Positions 36,988 to 38,837 of a stretch of 38,837 nt of DNA are shown here, piece by piece (positions within the stretch are counted from its first letter, which is position 1; the number at the start of each line of letters is the position of its first letter). The position numbers and the translations under genes are program-made. Location of the stretch: the NCBI GenBank assembly GCA_018240865.1, contig JAFEEY010000032.1:1-38837 (forward strand). Reading direction: 5' to 3'. The notes under the pieces were generated by a model. The model saw nothing but the letters and a program-made list of their open reading frames with translations, ran no database searches and had not been told where the DNA came from. This DNA comes from Pseudomonadota bacterium. Its GTDB lineage: Bacteria > Pseudomonadota > Alphaproteobacteria > Sphingomonadales > Sphingomonadaceae.

Positions 36988-38711
36988 AACGATCGGTCCT
37001 CTCTCTCGCTGGCGTGGGCGCGCTTCTTCTCGCCCTCGTCGGCCCGCTCCACGCCCAAACCACAACCGATGCTGCCAAGGCCGACGGCAAGGCTTTCGGA
37101 CGGGACAAGGCAGCCTCGGCGCAAAGCGCGGCAACGACGAACCCGGATGCAAGCCGCATCCCCAATTTCCGCGGCACGCCGAGCCAGTCGGGTTACTTCG
37201 ACGATCCTGACCGGATGAGCCGCGAAGCGGCGAGCCAGGCGACGACCAACACAGGCTACAAGGCCATGCGGGATTCGATGGACCGGCGCGCCCGGTTTGC
37301 GCCGCAGGATCTCGACGCAACGATCGCGCGCAGCAATGTGATCAGCGACGACCCGCTCGCCTATACGAGCGGAATGGCCCTTGGCGGCTCACAGGGGCGC
37401 TGCGTGCCCTTGCCGCCGGCCAGCGGAACCGCGGCGCGCTACATGGCGACCTGCAACGTCGGTTATACGGCGACACAGGAAACGCGGACCTGCCCCGTGA
37501 CATTAACCGCGCGTGTCGAGCAGCGGCAGGTCTACGGCTACTATTGCGTAGGCGGCAGCGGGGTCGATCCGGCTTCGGCCTACAATTGCAACCGATACCC
37601 CGCGCCGCAGTGCACGGTCACTCAGTCCTATCCGATCAACCTGTGCGATCCTTATTTCGGGATCTACTGGGGCTGCAACTCGGGCGATCTGAGGGTCGAT
37701 CTCGTCAGTTGCACGTCGCCGGTCGATGGCGCCACGCCCTACACGGTGACAGGCGAGAACGTCGTCACAACGGCGCGCGATGAAAGCCAGTGTGCTGGTC
37801 TTGCGGCTGATACCTCGTGCCAGCAGGACACCGAGACGTGCACGGACAGCGATCCGGTGACCCGCATCGTCGATGGCATCGCCGTGACGCAGCCGTGCTG
37901 GGCGTGGAGCCGCAGTTACAGCTGTGCGCAGTTCACAGAGGCACAGGACTGCCAGACACTTGAAGCCACTCCTGGCTGCAAGCTGGTGCGCGAAGACTGC
38001 CTCGCGGGGGAGCCCTGCCGCACCTGGGAGCGGGTCTATGATTGCCCGGTTCCAGACCAGCCTGCGAACACCGGCCAGTTCATCTGCGACGGCGATGTCT
38101 ACTGCATCGATGGCTCATGCGAGACCATCCAGCGCGAGGCCAACGACGAGTTCAAGGACGCGGCCGTCGCCTTGAACGCGATGAACCAGGCGCGCCGCGA
38201 ATTCGATCCGAACAATCTCACTCTGTTCAAGGGGACCCGAGAAAGCTGCTCGTCCAAGGTCTTCGGCGTGCTCAACTGCTGCAAGGGCAAGGGCTTCCCG
38301 CTTATCCCGGGCATCCAGCTGCTCGTGGCGCTGGGCTGCAGCCGCGAGGAGATGCTGCTGCATCAGAAGGATGCGCAGGGTCTGTGCGCCTACGTCGGCA
38401 CCTATTGCTCGTCCTCGTTCCTTGGCGTGTGCCTGACCAAGCGTAAGGTCTACTGCTGCTTTGAATCCAAGCTTTCGCGGATCCTTCAGGAGCAGGGCCG
38501 CCAGCAGCTGAACAAGCCCTGGGGCAAGCCGAAGACCGAGCAATGCCAAGGCTTCACCATCGACGAGTTTGCCCGGCTCGACCTCTCGAAAATGGACTTC
38601 AGCGAGGTCTACGCCGAGTTCACCGACGCCGCCCGCCTGCCTGACGAGCTGCAGGCCACCCAGGACATCCAACAGAAGATCGAGGACTACTATGCCCGCG
38701 CCCGCCAGTAA
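36984..38711 (+). CDS. traN: TraN, Cys-rich mating-pair stabilisation protein
   Basis: A 575-residue outer-membrane protein with a signal peptide (KRSVLSLAGVGALLLALVGP, cleavage near HAQT). By my count it has 32 cysteines, nearly all in the last two thirds, grouped in short repeats (TCQ-like and CxxC pairs) and the conserved C-terminal block SCSSKVFGVLNCCKGKG. TraN stabilises contact with the recipient cell, often by binding an outer-membrane protein there; its central region decides the receptor. F TraN is about 600 residues. It overlaps the next gene by 20 bases. Confidence 0.93.
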   Translation: MKRSVLSLAGVGALLLALVGPLHAQTTTDAAKADGKAFGRDKAASAQSAATTNPDASRIPNFRGTPSQSGYFDDPDRMSREAASQATTNTGYKAMRDSMDRRARFAPQDLDATIARSNVISDDPLAYTSGMALGGSQGRCVPLPPASGTAARYMATCNVGYTATQETRTCPVTLTARVEQRQVYGYYCVGGSGVDPASAYNCNRYPAPQCTVTQSYPINLCDPYFGIYWGCNSGDLRVDLVSCTSPVDGATPYTVTGENVVTTARDESQCAGLAADTSCQQDTETCTDSDPVTRIVDGIAVTQPCWAWSRSYSCAQFTEAQDCQTLEATPGCKLVREDCLAGEPCRTWERVYDCPVPDQPANTGQFICDGDVYCIDGSCETIQREANDEFKDAAVALNAMNQARREFDPNNLTLFKGTRESCSSKVFGVLNCCKGKGFPLIPGIQLLVALGCSREEMLLHQKDAQGLCAYVGTYCSSSFLGVCLTKRKVYCCFESKLSRILQEQGRQQLNKPWGKPKTEQCQGFTIDEFARLDLSKMDFSEVYAEFTDAARLPDELQATQDIQQKIEDYYARARQ

Positions 38712-38837
38712 GGCCGCGTGGCGGCTGCTCGCCGCCTGCGCGATTGCCAATTCCGTTTGCCAGTTTTCTCCGGCGACCGCCCAGCCCGTCGTAAGCCGTA
38801 CCGATGCGCCGCCCAGCGCACAATCGGCCGAGCGCCA
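38692..38837 (+). CDS. traF: Start of TraF (3' truncated by window)
   Basis: ATG 38692 has GAGG 6 bases ahead and opens a signal-like N-terminus (MPAPASKAAWRLLAACAIA, then SVCQFSPATAQ). Only 48 residues are inside the window. I call it TraF (the F-type pilus assembly thioredoxin-like protein) from its position after traN; the visible residues alone do not prove this. It overlaps the end of traN. Confidence 0.6.
   Translation, partial: MPAPASKAAWRLLAACAIANSVCQFSPATAQPVVSRTDAPPSAQSAER

Overview
This is a GC-rich alphaproteobacterial segment, most likely from a sphingomonad (Sphingomonas/Sphingopyxis/Novosphingobium type). The assignment is an inference. It rests on gene content (M13 peptidase, penicillin-acylase homologue, LytS/LytTR pair, sphingomonad-style F-type transfer operon) and on three palindromic intergenic repeat families typical of such genomes. 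No rRNA gene and no CRISPR array were seen. One tRNA gene, tRNA-Gly(UCC), is present.

Positions 1-13,577 look like ordinary chromosome. The left edge holds the end of a GH108-type muramidase and a three-TM holin, a phage- or GTA-like lysis pair. Then come a penicillin-acylase family hydrolase, an OmpR-type response regulator with its histidine kinase, a small exported or membrane protein, tRNA-Gly, a threonine synthase-like enzyme, an M13 zinc metallopeptidase, a LytS-like kinase with its LytTR regulator, two very small membrane proteins and an acyltransferase-3 membrane protein.

Positions 13,574-14,748 carry no intact gene. They hold a frameshifted IS5-family transposase remnant touching the acyltransferase stop codon, an AT-richer patch with short direct repeats, and a palindrome upstream of the metal genes. 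I read this as the scar or junction between chromosome and accessory DNA. No integrase is visible, so the boundary is not proven.

Positions 14,749-24,241 form a metal-resistance module. A histidine-rich exported protein and czcCBA (HME-class RND efflux) run on the + strand, followed by an MFS exporter with a histidine-rich C-terminal tail. Convergent to these, on the - strand, is a chrA chromate transporter followed by a Tat-exported Fe/Mn superoxide dismutase. Together they would cover divalent cation efflux, chromate efflux and defence against chromate-induced superoxide.

From 24,545 to the right edge the sequence belongs to a conjugative element. Two small - strand DNA-binding proteins (AlpA-like and HTH) sit divergently from a tightly overlapping F-type type IV secretion operon: traA-traL-traE-traK-traB-dsbC-like-traV-traC-orf130-trbI-S26 peptidase-traW-traU-trbC-traN-traF (cut by the window edge). 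Start and stop codons overlap at most junctions, so the operon is probably translated as a coupled unit. The relaxase, coupling protein, oriT and integrase are not in view. The simplest reading is an ICE or plasmid-derived island that carries the metal genes as cargo. The most interesting hypothesis is that the F-type pilin TraA is processed, perhaps cyclised, by the co-encoded TraF-like S26 peptidase.
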